From positions 1 to 15,543 of the forward strand of contig CAYMRB010000236.1 in assembly GCA_964392615.1 (NCBI GenBank): a stretch of 15,543 bases of DNA. The letters run 5' to 3'. Of the stretch, positions 14,907 through 15,543 are shown in pieces (the stretch's first letter is position 1; each line of letters begins with the position of its first letter). Origin of the DNA: CAYMRB01 sp964392615 (GTDB lineage Bacteria; Planctomycetota; UBA8108). The translations under genes and the position numbers were made by a program. A model generated the notes under the pieces. It was not told the DNA's origin and did not search any database. It saw only the letters and a program-made list of their open reading frames with translations.

Positions 14907-14935
14907 TTGCAGCCTCCCCCATCTGACCCTATATC
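14907..14935 (+). promoter_or_regulatory. Possible sigma-70 promoter of the dockerin-like gene
   Basis: TTGCAG (14907-14912) and TATATC (14930-14935) are 17 bases apart, the ideal spacing. They lie in one of the few AT-richer patches, about 70 bases before the start codon. Each hexamer is a partial match, so this is a candidate only. Confidence 0.4.
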
Positions 14936-14994
14936 ATCTCGAGTTGGCGGTCCCGGGACTCTCTAGACCGATTTCTTCACTCGCTCTCTCCGGA

Positions 14995-15000
14995 AGGAGG
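14995..15000 (+). promoter_or_regulatory. Ribosome binding site of the dockerin-like gene
   Basis: AGGAGG lies 7 bases before the ATG at 15008 and is among the strongest ribosome sites in the window, suggesting high expression of this small exported protein. Confidence 0.85.
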
Positions 15001-15007
15001 AAGAGCC

Positions 15008-15367
15008 ATGCGGAACATCGTGGCTATCGTAGTCCTGTTGGCTGGCATTGCGGGCGCCTGTGGGTCACTCTTCGGGGGGCTCGATCCCCACATCTTCAGG
15101 CGCGGCGACGCGAACGTGGACGGTACCGTCGATGGGAGCGATCCCATCGTACTCGCTGCATATATATACCAGGGAGGATCTCTAGGCTGTCTCAACCAGG
15201 CAGATGTGAACGACGACGGCGCGATCGACGCGTCGGACATCGTGTACCTGAACGCGTGGCTGTACCTGGGAGGGGGCCCACCACCGGCTCCCGGCCCGTT
15301 CGCCACGGAGTGCTCGGAGGACAGCTCTCCCCTCGGGTGCGAGACTCTTCCCGCGGGATGCTATTGA
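15008..15367 (+). CDS. Small exported dockerin-like calcium-loop protein
   Basis: The 119-residue product starts with a signal sequence (about 1-18). The GAC at 16-18 could be a weak lipobox, but its -3 residue is Ala. Two EF-hand-like loops of the dockerin type follow: D34-x-N36-x-D38-G39..D42..D45, and D66-x-N68-x-D70-G71..D74..D77. Each is followed by a hydrophobic helix ending in an aromatic-Gly-Gly turn (YIYQGG, WLYLGGG). The tail is PPPAPGPF, then four cysteines (102, 111 and 118 plus C61 between the loops). In the lineages where I recall this module it usually ends very large secreted proteins; here it stands alone as the whole mature protein. It is predicted to bind two calcium ions at the cell surface or outside. 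It may dock to a cohesin-like partner or only be a structural cap; neither is shown. Confidence 0.88.
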   Translation: MRNIVAIVVLLAGIAGACGSLFGGLDPHIFRRGDANVDGTVDGSDPIVLAAYIYQGGSLGCLNQADVNDDGAIDASDIVYLNAWLYLGGGPPPAPGPFATECSEDSSPLGCETLPAGCY

Positions 15368-15372
15368 CCGCC

Positions 15373-15420
15373 CGAGGACCCGCTGGAGGCTCGCGATGGC
15401 CTCCGGCGGGCTCTTCCTCG
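15373..15420 (+). terminator. Strong terminator-like hairpin
   Basis: Starting 5 bases after the dockerin-like stop, CGAGGA-CCCGC-T-GGAGGC pairs with GCCTCC-G-GCGGG-(CTCT)-TCCTCG around the loop TCGCGATG (15391-15398). That is seventeen base pairs with one small mismatch and a four-base bulge. No U-tract follows, but the stability and placement fit transcript end or 3' protection. Confidence 0.7.
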
Positions 15421-15440
15421 CGTAGGACGGAGCAGCTACC

Positions 15441-15478
15441 GGCTGTCAGGCAAGAACCAGTGCCCCGCGGGCATAGCA
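15441..15478 (+). repeat. Copy 2 of the GGCAAGAAC-TGCCC motif
   Basis: GGCTGTCA, then GGCAAGAAC (15449-15457), then the small hairpin TGCCC-CGC-GGGCA (15461-15473). AGAAC (15453-15457) also pairs with GTTCT (15491-15495), so the whole may fold. It lies downstream of the dockerin-like terminator and would precede whatever gene follows the window. Confidence 0.5.
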
Positions 15479-15504
15479 GTGGGCCAGCAAGTTCTCGCTT
15501 CGGC

Positions 15505-15543
15505 GCGCGCCCCCCCCGGCGCCCCCCCCCGGCCCCCCCGCGC
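15505..15543. other. C-homopolymer-rich window end
   Basis: Runs of seven to nine C separated by GG or GCG fill the end of the window. Such sequence is hard to read and assemble, so single-base accuracy here is doubtful and it probably marks an assembly edge. Confidence 0.6.

Overview
The window is GC-rich bacterial DNA that is densely coded on both strands. The best lineage clue is the last gene. It encodes a secreted, dockerin-like pair of calcium loops followed by a GGGPPPAPGP tail and spaced cysteines, a style I associate with uncultured Planctomycetota and neighbouring environmental phyla. The secreted sialidase next to a PF12831-type flavoprotein, and the CACAGAG-type intergenic inverted repeat, fit that reading. 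No rRNA, tRNA, CRISPR array or transposase was seen, so the assignment rests on protein style only. The final ~40 bases are C-homopolymer-rich and look like a contig edge.

Layout. Positions 1-358 are non-coding and hold a long imperfect inverted repeat plus a short GACCCC-rich repeat. A four-helix membrane protein of unknown function (359-1183, minus) follows; its N-terminus may be frameshifted. Diverging from it is a two-gene plus-strand unit of two exported proteins: a GH33-type sialidase (1301-2860) and, 4 bases later, a flavoprotein with a lectin-like C-terminus (2865-5213).

Six minus-strand genes then run from 12417 down to 5226: fumC, lysA, a lipoprotein metallo-aminopeptidase, an ABC-2 permease, a membrane-anchored beta-rich protein and an ABC ATPase. 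The peptidase-permease pair and the anchored protein-ATPase pair each share ATGA stop/start overlaps, so the last four genes form one exporter operon. fumC and lysA are ordinary metabolic genes (TCA cycle; lysine and diaminopimelate synthesis) and may be co-transcribed with it.

A 158-residue orphan (12493-12969, plus) diverges from fumC. It converges on a two-gene minus-strand unit made of a 99-residue acidic/Pro-rich protein and an actin-like ATPase whose C-terminal half resembles magnetosome actin MamK. The right end carries the small dockerin-like protein, with a clear ribosome site, a possible promoter and a strong terminator hairpin. Two related ~38-base motifs flank it.

The parts most likely to be new biology are the MamK-like actin with its small partner and altered catalytic position, the exporter operon with a built-in lipoprotein peptidase, the sialidase/flavoprotein pair, and the stand-alone calcium-loop protein. 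Each of these is an inference from sequence.
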